A DNA stretch of 64,000 bases from an uncultured Winogradskyella sp. (GTDB lineage: Bacteria; Bacteroidota; Bacteroidia; Flavobacteriales; Flavobacteriaceae). Below, in pieces: positions 45,196 to 54,382 of the stretch. The stretch is taken from NCBI RefSeq assembly GCF_947501905.1, contig NZ_CANMXL010000003.1, forward strand, positions 62,001 through 126,000, given 5' to 3'. Position 1 is the first letter of the stretch. Each line of letters starts with the position of its first letter. The notes below the pieces were generated by a model. That model searched no databases and was not told the origin of the DNA. It was given only the letters and a program-made list of their open reading frames with translations. A program made the translations under genes and the position numbers.

Positions 45196-46281
45196 TTAAT
45201 GATGTGCTTCTTCAGTTGCCATGCCAAAATATAAGGCCGACAATATTGTAAATATATATGCTTGTATAGCAGTTACAACAATCTCAATAACTGTAATAAA
45301 TAATGAAAACGCTACAGAAACTGGTGCAATTGCTACAGATTTGAAAATGAATATTAAAGACATTAATGCCAAGATAATAATGTGACCAGCAGTAATGTTG
45401 GCAAACAAACGAATCATTAGAGATATTGGCTTAGTAAACATTCCGATAATCTCAATTGGCATTAAAAATATTTTCATTGGTACAGGAACACCTGGCATCC
45501 AGAAAATATGTTGCCAATAGTTTTTGTTTCCACTTAATGTTGTAATTATAAAGGTAAACAACGCAAGTACCATCGTAAATGCAATGTTACCACTTAAGTT
45601 TGCACCGTTCAGTATTGGAATCAATCCAAAAATATTGTTAATCCATATAAAGAAAAATACGGTCAATAAATACGGCATGTATCTTTTATATTTATGCTCA
45701 CCAATCATTGGTCTAGCAATTTCGTCTCTTACAAATACCACTAAAGGCTCAACAAAACTACCAATACCAGATGGTACATTGTTCTTACTCTTTTTATAGC
45801 TTCGGGCTGCAGAGAAAAATATAAATAGTAAAACTATTACAGAAACCCACATCATAAACACGTTTCTAGTAATAGAAAAATCTAGTGGTTTTACGGCATT
45901 GGTCAACTCATGCTTATCGTTGAAAACCGCTACAGTCTCACCGTCATTGAGTTGGTATATTTTTTCATGAAACTTAACAAACTTACCGCCGTTCTTTTCA
46001 ACAATCTCTTTACCAGAATCGTCATGATGAAACCCTGATGACATAAAGGTAGTTAAACCATTGTCTGTCCATAAAATGATTGGTAGAGGAAGTGAGATTG
46101 GTTTTTTGTTCCAATCTATAATATGAAATTCATGCGCATCCTTAACGTGATGCATAATCATTTCATTAGGATTGAATTTTTCATCGCCATCTCCTTCTTT
46201 TGAGTCAGAGGCAAAACTCACATTAAACACTGCAATAAACAATGCAGACAATATGATGTTTTTTAAGGTGTTTATTCTCAT
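45196..46281 (-). CDS. atpB: ATP synthase F0 a subunit
   Basis: 361 residues from the ATG at 46281 (MRINTLKN); the open frame continues to a GTG at 46353 that overlaps the promoter. The signal-like N-terminus and a periplasmic extension of about 120 residues (with HHVKDAHEFHI) are typical of Bacteroidota a subunits. The membrane part holds the essential Arg in PISLMIRLFANITAGH and the C-terminal helix AIQAYIFTILSALYF. It forms the proton half-channels. A full-consensus promoter lies 39 bases upstream. Confidence 0.95.
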   Translation of the reverse strand: MRINTLKNIILSALFIAVFNVSFASDSKEGDGDEKFNPNEMIMHHVKDAHEFHIIDWNKKPISLPLPIILWTDNGLTTFMSSGFHHDDSGKEIVEKNGGKFVKFHEKIYQLNDGETVAVFNDKHELTNAVKPLDFSITRNVFMMWVSVIVLLFIFFSAARSYKKSKNNVPSGIGSFVEPLVVFVRDEIARPMIGEHKYKRYMPYLLTVFFFIWINNIFGLIPILNGANLSGNIAFTMVLALFTFIITTLSGNKNYWQHIFWMPGVPVPMKIFLMPIEIIGMFTKPISLMIRLFANITAGHIIILALMSLIFIFKSVAIAPVSVAFSLFITVIEIVVTAIQAYIFTILSALYFGMATEEAHH

Positions 46282-46319
46282 TCTTACGGGGTTAAAAATA
46301 CCTTGCTTTAAATTCGGTG

Positions 46320-46350
46320 CAAATGTACGCACATTAAATGAATTGACAAA
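46320..46350 (-). promoter_or_regulatory. Promoter of the ATP synthase operon
   Basis: On the minus strand TTTG (46350-46347), a 19-base spacer, then TACATTTG (46327-46320): both halves of the Bacteroidota consensus TTTG-N19-TAnnTTTG. It lies 39 bases upstream of the atpB ATG and after the DUF6168 gene, so the structural operon has its own promoter. Best promoter match in the window. Confidence 0.75.
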
Positions 46351-46404
46351 CACTAATTTTGATATAATTTTTAAAGTGTTTTTTGCATTATATTTTATTG
46401 GTTT

Positions 46405-46800
46405 TTATGCCTTTTGAAGGAACTTAGTCAGTGCGTAAACTTCAAAAAATAAGTACATAAAATAAGGAATGAAAAAATTGAAAACATCTGGCTGCTTGTT
46501 TTCAAAATCAGAAAGCAATAATGGTAAGAGAAAAAGAATTGCAAAAATCATTTTTAAAAATGTAAGTCCCATAAACAAATTGAAGATATTTGTTTTACCA
46601 GATGAGAATCTATAATTGATAATGGTATAGAATGCTGCAGTTACTAAAAAATGAAATACATAAATATGCCAAACAGGAAAAAAGAAATCTACTTCTTCTG
46701 CAAAGTAGCTTAATAAATACAAGTGAAGCCCAAATAAAATAGCTGTTACCGCAAAAAGTTGTAATAAAAACGAAATCTGTCTCTTTTTAAATGCTTCCAT
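46405..46800 (-). CDS. DUF6168-type four-helix membrane protein
   Basis: 131 residues, mostly four transmembrane helices (about 10-30, 42-62, 73-95, 108-126). It lies between atpZ and atpB, where many bacteria carry an AtpI-like membrane protein that helps c-ring assembly. The sequence looks like the DUF6168 family seen at this position in Flavobacteriaceae; a role in F0 assembly is inferred from position only. It starts nine bases after atpZ. Confidence 0.75.
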   Translation of the reverse strand: MEAFKKRQISFLLQLFAVTAILFGLHLYLLSYFAEEVDFFFPVWHIYVFHFLVTAAFYTIINYRFSSGKTNIFNLFMGLTFLKMIFAILFLLPLLLSDFENKQPDVFNFFIPYFMYLFFEVYALTKFLQKA

Positions 46801-46809
46801 AATAGTTTT

Positions 46810-47061
46810 CTAAGAATTATCTTTTGAGGCTGCAATAATACGTTTTATTACATAAACTAATGATGCAATTACTGACCCTAAAGTAAAACCAAGTGTAAAA
46901 AGGTTGTTTTTATTAGGGTATTTCTTATCAAGTTTAACACCAACAAATGTGCCTATAGCAATAATTGCTACCATTTGTATGGCAATACCAGAAAAACGAG
47001 CATAAGTATTAAGCCGTTCTTTCTGTTCCTTTATCGTTTTTTTCGGATGTTTTTTCTCCAT
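46810..47061 (-). CDS. atpZ: AtpZ/AtpI family protein
   Basis: 83 residues from the ATG at 47061 (MEKKHPKK); a GTG seven codons upstream is unlikely. Two transmembrane helices (FSGIAIQMVAIIAIGTFVGV and LFTLGFTLGSVIASLVYVI) joined by KLDKKYPNKNN match AtpZ, which with AtpI can act in Mg2+/Ca2+ transport or c-ring assembly. Its start lies inside the 3' end of the bactofilin gene (53-base overlap), in another frame. Confidence 0.85.
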   Translation of the reverse strand: MEKKHPKKTIKEQKERLNTYARFSGIAIQMVAIIAIGTFVGVKLDKKYPNKNNLFTLGFTLGSVIASLVYVIKRIIAASKDNS

Positions 47062-47434
47062 TGTTAAGTGCTTTAACGGCACCTTTCATGCTGCAGGTTG
47101 CATTAAATGTAGCTCCTGGCTCTACTGCTAGTTTACTAACTTGTACTTCGCCTTCAATATGAGCTGAAGATTTGAGCGATAACGTTCCTTTTATTAAAAG
47201 CTTTCCAGAAAACTTACCTTCTACATCTACATTAACTCCTTCTAAGGTTCCTATGACGTTCCCTGCTTTACCAATGACAACCTTACCTTCGGTTCTAACA
47301 TTACCTTCAACCGAACCGTCAATTCTAAAAGGACCTTTACTTTCAATATCACCAACGATTCTTGTCCCATGTGCAATAATATTTTGTTGTGAGCTTGTAT
47401 CCATAATCGATTTTTGTTTTTTGTCTGAAAACAT
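47009..47434 (-). CDS. Bactofilin (polymer-forming cytoskeletal protein)
   Basis: 141 residues. The central right-handed beta-helix (about 20-115) shows the periodic Gly/Val pattern of bactofilins (GDIESKGPFRIDGSVEGNV, then GKAGNVIGTLEGVNVDVEG). Both ends are charged and disordered. Bactofilins self-assemble into filaments without nucleotide and organise wall enzymes or polarity. It lies 11 bases downstream of sprE and overlaps atpZ. Confidence 0.93.
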   Translation of the reverse strand: MFSDKKQKSIMDTSSQQNIIAHGTRIVGDIESKGPFRIDGSVEGNVRTEGKVVIGKAGNVIGTLEGVNVDVEGKFSGKLLIKGTLSLKSSAHIEGEVQVSKLAVEPGATFNATCSMKGAVKALNNGEKTSEKNDKGTERTA

Positions 47435-47445
47435 GATTAATAATT

Positions 47446-50070
47446 TTATTCTGGATTAATGTAGTCTCCTAAATTTTTGTGTCTTTGAACAATGGCATAA
47501 TTGGCAGAAGATATTGTAAAATATTCCTTAGTAATACCTTTGGTATTATCTTCTTTATAATCTTGAAGTGTAGGTCCAAAACCTAAAGCTGATGTAATAT
47601 ATTTTAGACCGTGAACTACTATAAATGTAGTGTTTTCGTCGTATACATCTTTTGAAAGACTTATGTCTGGATACGGCAATCTTTCCATTATTTTCGAAAG
47701 TTCTTCTTCAAATTGTTTTATCTCTTCTTTATTTGAGCTATTGAATTGATAAATAACATGGAACGAATTGCCTTCGTCTTCTGGTAAGAAATCTTTGTTT
47801 TTAAGTGTAGGAAGTGCATTGGTTAAAATCTGTTGTGCTTGCTTTCCTTCTTCAGAATTAGGATAAGTTAATGCCACATAATTTACAGCATCCTTGTAGG
47901 CTTCGTATCCTTTTAAACGACCGAGTGCTGAGGCTTTTAATATTTCAAACTTAGGTACAAACCCATCACCCTCAAAGCGCTTAATATTTTCTTCTGCTGA
48001 CGCAACAACTTCTACATATTCTTGAGCTTCAAACTTCCTAAATAAATTCTCATATACGGTTTCTGGATTATTTTGATCTTTGGCTAATTGAGAATCTGGA
48101 TTGCGTAATATTTCGGCGTATCTAGAATCTGGATGTTCGGCAATAATTCTGTTCTTTGCAATTTCGGCCTCGTCATTCTGTCCTAGAAGTAAATATATTT
48201 TATATAGCTGGTATTTTGAAGGTAAAATTAAGCGCTCTTCGGGGTTGTTTTTTAGCAGACCTTCAAGTTTATCTTTGGCTAAGACATACTCCTTAAACTT
48301 TTCCTTGTAGATTAATCCCAATTGGTAATAAGCAAAGTTTCTTTCTTTACCAATACTATCTAAAACGACTTTATCTGTCGGTAGTCTTTTTATATAAAAT
48401 TCAGGGTCATAACGCTCAAGTTGAGTAATGTTTTCTTCTATACCTTCTTCTTTTCCAGAACCAGAACCAGAATTATCGCGGCTATTAGAAAGTCTCCAAT
48501 TGTCCTGAAGTTTACGTTGTCCCCATAGTTTTAAAAATTCATTTTTACCATAAGATACTGTCGTCTGATTATAGAAATAAAAATCTGAATTACCGCCATT
48601 ATTATTTCCTGGAACGCCAGGTAAATTAGCGCGCTGAGGTTTATTAAATCCTGCTATACCACTCCCTTTTCCTGAAGCTTTGCTCGCTAATTTCTGTGCT
48701 CTTTTCTTTTCAACTTCAGCAGCAATAGAGTCTTGAGCTTTTAATTCTTTTATATAATCCGTATATAGTGCTATTTGCTGGTCTTTAGGTAAACTTACAG
48801 CATTAAGTATACTGTCACCTGCTCTTGCAACACCTTCGTAATAAATAACATCATCAAGGTTTATTCTTTTTTTCTTAACTACACGATATGGTTTTGTCTT
48901 TTCAACCATATTTGTAAGCGTGCTATCATAGTAAGCTCCAGCGGTTTTATATTCTGTTCTATCAAAATACATATCACCGAGTATGAGGTAGTTCCTAGAG
49001 TTTAATTCTTTATCTCCTTGTGTTGCTTTTATCGATTTATTATAATACGCTTCAGATAGACTGTCTCTACTTTCTTCTTGATGGAATCTAGCAATCCTAT
49101 GATATATCTTGTCTAAAAAAGGACGATTTTCTCTATTCTCTTCTAGCTCCGTGAGGTATTCCATGAATACTAACTTATCACCTTTTTCGGCATCAAAATT
49201 ATCGGACTTTGCTAAATGTGCATTGATGTAAAATGCCCTTGGGATTTTACGGTGCATATCTATAATCTCATCAAAAGCCATATTGGCACTATCTTTTTTA
49301 CCAAATTGATTGTACAGTTGACCTCTAATAAAATGATAGCGTGCCTTTTGCGCATTAATTTTTGTAGCAACCGCTGCAGTATCCAAATATTTTAATGCAG
49401 TATCTTTTTCTTTAATGGCTAGATACGCATCTGCTAATACTGCTGTAATATCAGCTAAGTCTTGCCCTTCGACATCTTCTTGTTCTAAGTGGCGCTTAAG
49501 GTTTTTAATCGTTAACTCTGGACTCCCTAAACGAAGATTTGTTTTCTCTCGCCAAACTTTTACTTGGTTAATCTTATCGCTTGTTGGATATTTATTTAAG
49601 ATATTATTGAATGCTGCTAATGCAGGTATAAAACGTTGATCGTAATATCTTGCCTTACCTAACAGCAGGTATGATTCATCTATTTGCGGATTTTTCTCTT
49701 TCCCGTTAATAGTCATGCTGTGCTTTTGAATAGCTTTGGTTGCTTTTTCTTCAGCGCGTTCAAAGTCTGAATTTTCGGCCTCATTGCCAAGACGGACTTC
49801 GTCCTTAGCTTCAAAACGTTCTATTGGTAGTTGCTCCCAAAAGTTTTCTGTAAACGCATTATTGACAGTTTCAAGACCTTGTTGCAATGCAATTTCACCA
49901 TTGTATAGTATGTTGTATTCTGTACCTACAGAATGCCAAACCCTATTGATAAAGTTGTCTTTTTTACGAGAGCAACTCTGAGCTATAATTGCCATTAAAA
50001 AGACTAATATTGAGACTTTTGTAAATGTTTTCAAAAGATGGTTTTTTTGGTTTATGAATAACGAAAACAT
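47446..50070 (-). CDS. sprE: Type IX secretion/gliding lipoprotein SprE (PorW)
   Basis: 874 residues. The signal peptide ends AIIAQSC (lipobox), followed by SRKKDNFINRVWHSVGTEYN, characteristic of SprE/PorW. Many TPR-like helical pairs (LLLGKARYYDQRFIPALAAF, YYDSTLTN region) fill the N-terminal two thirds; a low-complexity stretch (GSGIAGFNKPQR to NNGGNSD) separates them from the C-terminal part. SprE is required for efficient type IX secretion and gliding and acts at the periplasmic side of the outer membrane. It begins a four-gene run with the bactofilin, atpZ and DUF6168 genes. Confidence 0.92.
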   Translation of the reverse strand: MFSLFINQKNHLLKTFTKVSILVFLMAIIAQSCSRKKDNFINRVWHSVGTEYNILYNGEIALQQGLETVNNAFTENFWEQLPIERFEAKDEVRLGNEAENSDFERAEEKATKAIQKHSMTINGKEKNPQIDESYLLLGKARYYDQRFIPALAAFNNILNKYPTSDKINQVKVWREKTNLRLGSPELTIKNLKRHLEQEDVEGQDLADITAVLADAYLAIKEKDTALKYLDTAAVATKINAQKARYHFIRGQLYNQFGKKDSANMAFDEIIDMHRKIPRAFYINAHLAKSDNFDAEKGDKLVFMEYLTELEENRENRPFLDKIYHRIARFHQEESRDSLSEAYYNKSIKATQGDKELNSRNYLILGDMYFDRTEYKTAGAYYDSTLTNMVEKTKPYRVVKKKRINLDDVIYYEGVARAGDSILNAVSLPKDQQIALYTDYIKELKAQDSIAAEVEKKRAQKLASKASGKGSGIAGFNKPQRANLPGVPGNNNGGNSDFYFYNQTTVSYGKNEFLKLWGQRKLQDNWRLSNSRDNSGSGSGKEEGIEENITQLERYDPEFYIKRLPTDKVVLDSIGKERNFAYYQLGLIYKEKFKEYVLAKDKLEGLLKNNPEERLILPSKYQLYKIYLLLGQNDEAEIAKNRIIAEHPDSRYAEILRNPDSQLAKDQNNPETVYENLFRKFEAQEYVEVVASAEENIKRFEGDGFVPKFEILKASALGRLKGYEAYKDAVNYVALTYPNSEEGKQAQQILTNALPTLKNKDFLPEDEGNSFHVIYQFNSSNKEEIKQFEEELSKIMERLPYPDISLSKDVYDENTTFIVVHGLKYITSALGFGPTLQDYKEDNTKGITKEYFTISSANYAIVQRHKNLGDYINPE

Positions 50071-50166
50071 TAGGGTTTTGTTATCCTAAGTCGTAAAAAT
50101 AAACATCTTTTTGAATTTTTGACCAAAATTCAATGGTTTTAGAGGATTTACAAATGTTTAAAAAAA

Positions 50167-50204
50167 CAAAAAGAGCCTAAGATTTTCTTAGGCTCTTTTT
50201 ATTT
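50167..50204 (-). terminator. Terminator of the ABC transporter pair
   Basis: Stem AAAAAGAGCCTAAG / CTTAGGCTCTTTTT with a short loop, T-rich on both strands, 14 bases after the stop codon of the ABC ATPase gene at 50218. Confidence 0.85.
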
Positions 50205-50217
50205 TAAGTATAATATA

Positions 50218-50943
50218 CTATTCTTCCTCTTCAGAAACTGAAACTGCACTTTTAGTAAAGTGGGCTTCTAGCTCTCTTAATGTCGTTGGATTAGTTTCTA
50301 AATCTTTTACAACTTCACCCTTTTCTAACACCACTATACGCTCGCAAACATCTGTAACATGAAGTAAATCGTGGCTAGATACCAAAACAGTAACACCTTG
50401 TTTTTCTGCTAAATCTTTTAAGATTTGCTTTAAACGGATTTGTGTTGTTGGATCTAAGTTAGCAAATGGCTCATCTAAAATAATCACTTCTGGATTACCA
50501 ATAAGTGCCGCAACAATGCCTGCTTTCTTTTGATTACCCTTACTTAAGTCACGAAGGTATTTTTTCTTTCCAATGATTTCGCCATTAAAGAAATCTTCAA
50601 ACTTAGCCGTTAACTTATCAACATCTGCTTTATTTTGACCTCTTAAATCGCCTATGAAATAGAAATATTCTTCAGGAGTTAAATAACCTATTAAGAAGGT
50701 TTCATCTATAAATGCCGATGTAAATGGTTTCCAATCTTCGCTTTGGGATACCACAACACTATTGTTAGTAATTGTCCCTGTAGAAGGGTTAATTAAATCT
50801 AATAGCAAACTAAAATACGTCGTTTTACCAGCACCGTTGTTTCCAACAAGTCCAAAACTTTGGCCTTTAGGGATTTCTAATTCGTCTATTTTAAGAACTT
50901 GTGTTCCGCTGTATGATTTTGAAATGTCTTTTGTATATATCAT
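50218..50943 (-). CDS. ABC transporter ATPase
   Basis: 241 residues. Walker A GNNGAGKT, Q-loop region, signature LSKGNQKK (a variant of LSGGQ) and Walker B VIILDEP, followed by SSHD (H-loop). This is an exporter-type ATPase pairing with the DUF5687 permease encoded 12 bases upstream. The C-terminal EEEE tail is unusual but short. Substrate unknown. Confidence 0.92.
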   Translation of the reverse strand: MIYTKDISKSYSGTQVLKIDELEIPKGQSFGLVGNNGAGKTTYFSLLLDLINPSTGTITNNSVVVSQSEDWKPFTSAFIDETFLIGYLTPEEYFYFIGDLRGQNKADVDKLTAKFEDFFNGEIIGKKKYLRDLSKGNQKKAGIVAALIGNPEVIILDEPFANLDPTTQIRLKQILKDLAEKQGVTVLVSSHDLLHVTDVCERIVVLEKGEVVKDLETNPTTLRELEAHFTKSAVSVSEEEE

Positions 50944-50955
50944 GGTTGTGTTGTA

Positions 50956-52434
50956 TTAAGAGTCTTTGCCAAAGGCAGCAATCATTTTGTATTTAGAATC
51001 TAGGTATTTTTGAGTAATAAATGTCATTAATTTTTTATGAAGTAATATCCCAATAACACCCATAATTACTAGAATTGCAATAGCCACTTCAAAATTAATA
51101 AGCCAGTTAAGCAATCCAAATAAGGCCATTGGCAATGCCATTAAAGGAATACCAATTAACCATTGTACTGCTCCTGTACCTTGGTAATTAAAAGCTGCTT
51201 TTTTGTCAAGTTCTATTTTCTTTCTATTATAAGAACCTCCCCATAAAATGACATGAGAATTAACCCCAATATTATAAACTGCAGCTGCTGCATGAGCAAT
51301 TAAGATTTTATAGCCAAAGTATAGGTACGGTATACCGAGTACAAACATTATAACTACACTCATAACCATGAGTATAAATTTAGAGCGCAAATATTGCTCA
51401 TACTTTATATTCTGACTCATTAGCATCTTGTAGTAACCACTATCCCAAGCTGGAATAAACTGCCCGAAATTGATTAAGAAAAATCCAGTAGAAAAAATTC
51501 CGATAAAAGCCCACATAAACTCCATGTCTCTATACATAGGCTGTGGATAGAAAAACAAACCATACAATAGACCAATGACCATAAGTAAGGCCATGGATTT
51601 TGTACGCTTATTACGCCATATGAGTTTTAAATCTAATTGCATAAATGGTGCAATATCTCCAAAACGTTTTGTCCATGCTAAGTCAGAAGTATTAACATCT
51701 TTAACTTTAGTTTTTAATGAAGCGTCTAAGAATAATTTTTTGCGTAATATGCTATAGTTAAACGTATATAATGCAACCAATACCACGAATGGAATTAGTA
51801 AATAAATTGGATTTTTTGTAATTGCTAAAATTCCATTGCCTACAATTTCTTGAAATGAAATGATTTCAAAATAATTTAAAGCATATAACCCTCCAACAAG
51901 TATGATTAATGGCAAGAATGATAATTCTCTTTCTGCTGAAAAAGCTTCGAGTATAAAGTTTAAAAAATTGGCAATAAGTGATATTAAGAACATTGTGGCT
52001 AGCCACGTTAAAACCACACTTGCTGAATATCCGTTATTTAATAATGAAATACCAAAAGGTATTGTCAAAAACAATGGGAAAAAGTTAAAAAACGATAATG
52101 CCGATTTGCCTAAGACAAAATTGACAATAGTTGATCGCTTAATAGGTAAAGTTAATAATGGCTTAACGCTCATAACTGGTAATTTCTGGAGAAAAAATCG
52201 CATCCCAATTTCTCCCAAAATCCAGAAAAATATAAAGCTATTTGCAACAACAAATGGATCTTGTTCAGGGAACATTTTTGATAATATCTTAAATAAGAAT
52301 ATTCCCAAAAACACAAATATTCCTATCATATAAAGTGCAAAAAACACTAAAAGGATATTAAGCGCTAGGTTTTTTTGCCAATAGGAAGAACGGAAATATT
52401 GTTTCCATTCTAAATTCAGAAAGTGCTTTATCAT
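50956..52434 (-). CDS. DUF5687 ABC-type permease
   Basis: 492 residues with about 12 transmembrane helices and the family start HFLNLEWKQYFRSSYWQKNLA. The two halves resemble ABC-2 permeases, with cytosolic loops between. It pairs with the downstream ATPase; together they form an exporter of unknown substrate. First gene of the two-gene operon. Confidence 0.85.
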   Translation of the reverse strand: MIKHFLNLEWKQYFRSSYWQKNLALNILLVFFALYMIGIFVFLGIFLFKILSKMFPEQDPFVVANSFIFFWILGEIGMRFFLQKLPVMSVKPLLTLPIKRSTIVNFVLGKSALSFFNFFPLFLTIPFGISLLNNGYSASVVLTWLATMFLISLIANFLNFILEAFSAERELSFLPLIILVGGLYALNYFEIISFQEIVGNGILAITKNPIYLLIPFVVLVALYTFNYSILRKKLFLDASLKTKVKDVNTSDLAWTKRFGDIAPFMQLDLKLIWRNKRTKSMALLMVIGLLYGLFFYPQPMYRDMEFMWAFIGIFSTGFFLINFGQFIPAWDSGYYKMLMSQNIKYEQYLRSKFILMVMSVVIMFVLGIPYLYFGYKILIAHAAAAVYNIGVNSHVILWGGSYNRKKIELDKKAAFNYQGTGAVQWLIGIPLMALPMALFGLLNWLINFEVAIAILVIMGVIGILLHKKLMTFITQKYLDSKYKMIAAFGKDS

Positions 52435-52543
52435 AGTTTGGTTAGGTTATCTGTTGGTGTTAGTAGCAGTTATAAACTATTTGTTACACAAATTAAGTGA
52501 ATTTATAACTTTAAAAAGAACCCGTTGCTGTTTTAAAAATAAA

Positions 52544-52577
52544 AGAGGTCGTACAGAACTATATCTATACGACCTCT
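52544..52577 (-). terminator. Terminator of the three-repeat lipoprotein gene
   Basis: Perfect 10-bp stem AGAGGTCGTA / TACGACCTCT with a 14-base loop; on the minus strand it is followed by TTTTATTTTT. It lies 75 bases after the stop codon at 52653. The rest of 52435-52652 holds nothing recognised. Confidence 0.75.
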
Positions 52578-52652
52578 CAATCAACCAAAACATAAAAAAG
52601 TAGGTTTTATGTTATTGTCCTCCCAAACAATCAAAGTGGTAGAATTTGGCTT

Positions 52653-54035
52653 TTACCAAAACGTAGACCCAAATTCATCTGCGTTGCCATTAAATGTGTA
52701 TGATGGACCTCCGTCTATAAAATTATTTGCATCATCCCAACGGCCTGCTGTTACGGCTTGATTAACGCGAGCTTGGTTTCCTGCTCCCCATTGTACATAG
52801 TCTAACAATATACTAGGGTCACTAGAACCAAAGGTGTTTGTTGAGAAAATACTTAAGCCGTCTACAGTTTCATTAACATCATAAGACAACATTACATTTT
52901 CTCCAGGCGCCAAGTTAGTTGAAGCATTTGTTGCATCCGAAACTCTAACATATGTTCCAGGGCCTAAGCATAAAAAGTAATCTCCTACATCTACAGAAAC
53001 ATTACCAAAATTTGCTAGCCAAACTTGATCTGTATTGGCATTGACTTGTGCTATTCTTACAACTCTAGATTCTGGTTCTGGTGTTCCTTCCCAAAATGTA
53101 GAACCAAATTCATCTCCTTCACCAGAAAAAGTATATGGTGATCCATTTGCTACAAAGTTATTGGCGTTATCCCATCGGCCTGCAGTTACTGCTTGATTTA
53201 CTCTAGCTTGATTAGGAGCTCCCCATTGTACGTAATCTAACAATATGCTTGGGTCGCTAGAACCAAAAGTGTTTGTTGAGAAAATACCCAATCCATCCGA
53301 TGCCTCATTTACATCATAGTCTAACATAATGTTAGCTCCAGGTGCTATTGTTGTAGAGCCGTTAGTTGCATCCGAAACTCTAACGTAAGTTCCTGGACCT
53401 AAGCATAAAAAATAATCTCCGACATCAACAGATGTTGTCCCAAAGTTTGATAACCATACACGATCCGTAGATGCATCTACTTGTAAAATACGTACTAAAG
53501 GTGTTGGTTCTTCAGCTCCAATAGTCTCATAAAACGAAGCTCCAAATTCATTAGCTTGGCCAGTAAAATTATAAGACGTCCCAACAGCTACAAAGTTATT
53601 AACGTTATCCCAGCGACCTGCGCTTACAGCTTGGGCAACTCTTGCTTGATTTCCTGCGCCCCATTGTAAATAGTCTAACAAAATATTTGGATCACTTGAG
53701 CCAAATGTGTTTGTAGAAAAAATACTTAATCCATCAGCTGCTTCATTTACATCATACGATAATGTAATGCTTTGGTTTGGTGCTAAGTTTGTGGAACCAT
53801 TTGCTGCATCAGAAACTCTAACATAAGTCCCAGGTCCAAGGCATAAAAAATAATCAGCGACATCTGTAGTCGTTGTTCCTAAATTTGATAAAACTACCAA
53901 ATCTGCTTGTGCATCTACCTGTGCAATTCTTATAACACCTGGTGTTATATTTTCTTCAATAGCTATACTATCGTCATCGTTGCTACAGCTTAAAATAAAT
54001 GCTGGTAATAGTAATAATAAAATAAATTTTTTCAT
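52653..54035 (-). CDS. Lipoprotein made of three tandem ~145-residue repeats
   Basis: 460 residues. The signal peptide ends FILSC. Three copies of the same domain follow (about 32-175, 178-325 and 328-460). Each starts VRI(A/L)QV(D/N)A and contains DYFLCLGPGTYVRVSDA, a segment with IFSTNTFGSSDP, LLDYxQWGA, NQARVxQAV and AGRWD, and closes with EFG(A/S). The opening, with NLG or NFG followed by DVADYFL-type strands, resembles lamin-tail (LTD) domains, but this is not certain. Surface exposure is likely. Encoded as a single gene with its own terminator; role unknown. Confidence 0.8.
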   Translation of the reverse strand: MKKFILLLLLPAFILSCSNDDDSIAIEENITPGVIRIAQVDAQADLVVLSNLGTTTTDVADYFLCLGPGTYVRVSDAANGSTNLAPNQSITLSYDVNEAADGLSIFSTNTFGSSDPNILLDYLQWGAGNQARVAQAVSAGRWDNVNNFVAVGTSYNFTGQANEFGASFYETIGAEEPTPLVRILQVDASTDRVWLSNFGTTSVDVGDYFLCLGPGTYVRVSDATNGSTTIAPGANIMLDYDVNEASDGLGIFSTNTFGSSDPSILLDYVQWGAPNQARVNQAVTAGRWDNANNFVANGSPYTFSGEGDEFGSTFWEGTPEPESRVVRIAQVNANTDQVWLANFGNVSVDVGDYFLCLGPGTYVRVSDATNASTNLAPGENVMLSYDVNETVDGLSIFSTNTFGSSDPSILLDYVQWGAGNQARVNQAVTAGRWDDANNFIDGGPSYTFNGNADEFGSTFW

Positions 54036-54359
54036 GTTTTCTTTTTTTTAAAAATCAAAATTTTTTAATCAGGTCTTTAGTGCTCAATGTTCTATTAACC
54101 TAACACTGACAGGCCCTAAAAGAATATGAAGAGGAAAAAAAAGCTTTAAAAAGGAAAAATCAGGGCGCGAAAAAGCAATATAATTTCAATAATTTTAAAT
54201 TCTATATTGTTTAATTAGGATTCTAATACTATTTCTAGATATTTAATCAAAAATAACTCTGCGATTTAGTGAATTTTTAAAAATCTTAGATAGTTTATTT
54301 AGACTTTTGATCAATATGTAATTTATAATTAAGATGCTTCATAAAACAAAAGCCTTCCT
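54036..54359. other. Intergenic stretch without recognised gene
   Basis: AT-rich divergent region between the three-repeat lipoprotein and the PaaE-like gene. It should hold the lipoprotein promoter, but no full TAnnTTTG match was seen on the minus strand. Only very short open frames (7 to 15 codons) are present. Confidence 0.4.
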
Positions 54360-54367
54360 TATTTTTG
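54360..54367 (+). promoter_or_regulatory. -7 promoter element for the PaaE-like gene
   Basis: TATTTTTG fits TAnnTTTG, 15 bases upstream of the ATG at 54383, which implies a short leader. Confidence 0.5.
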
Positions 54368-54382
54368 CAAAAAAATATTGCA

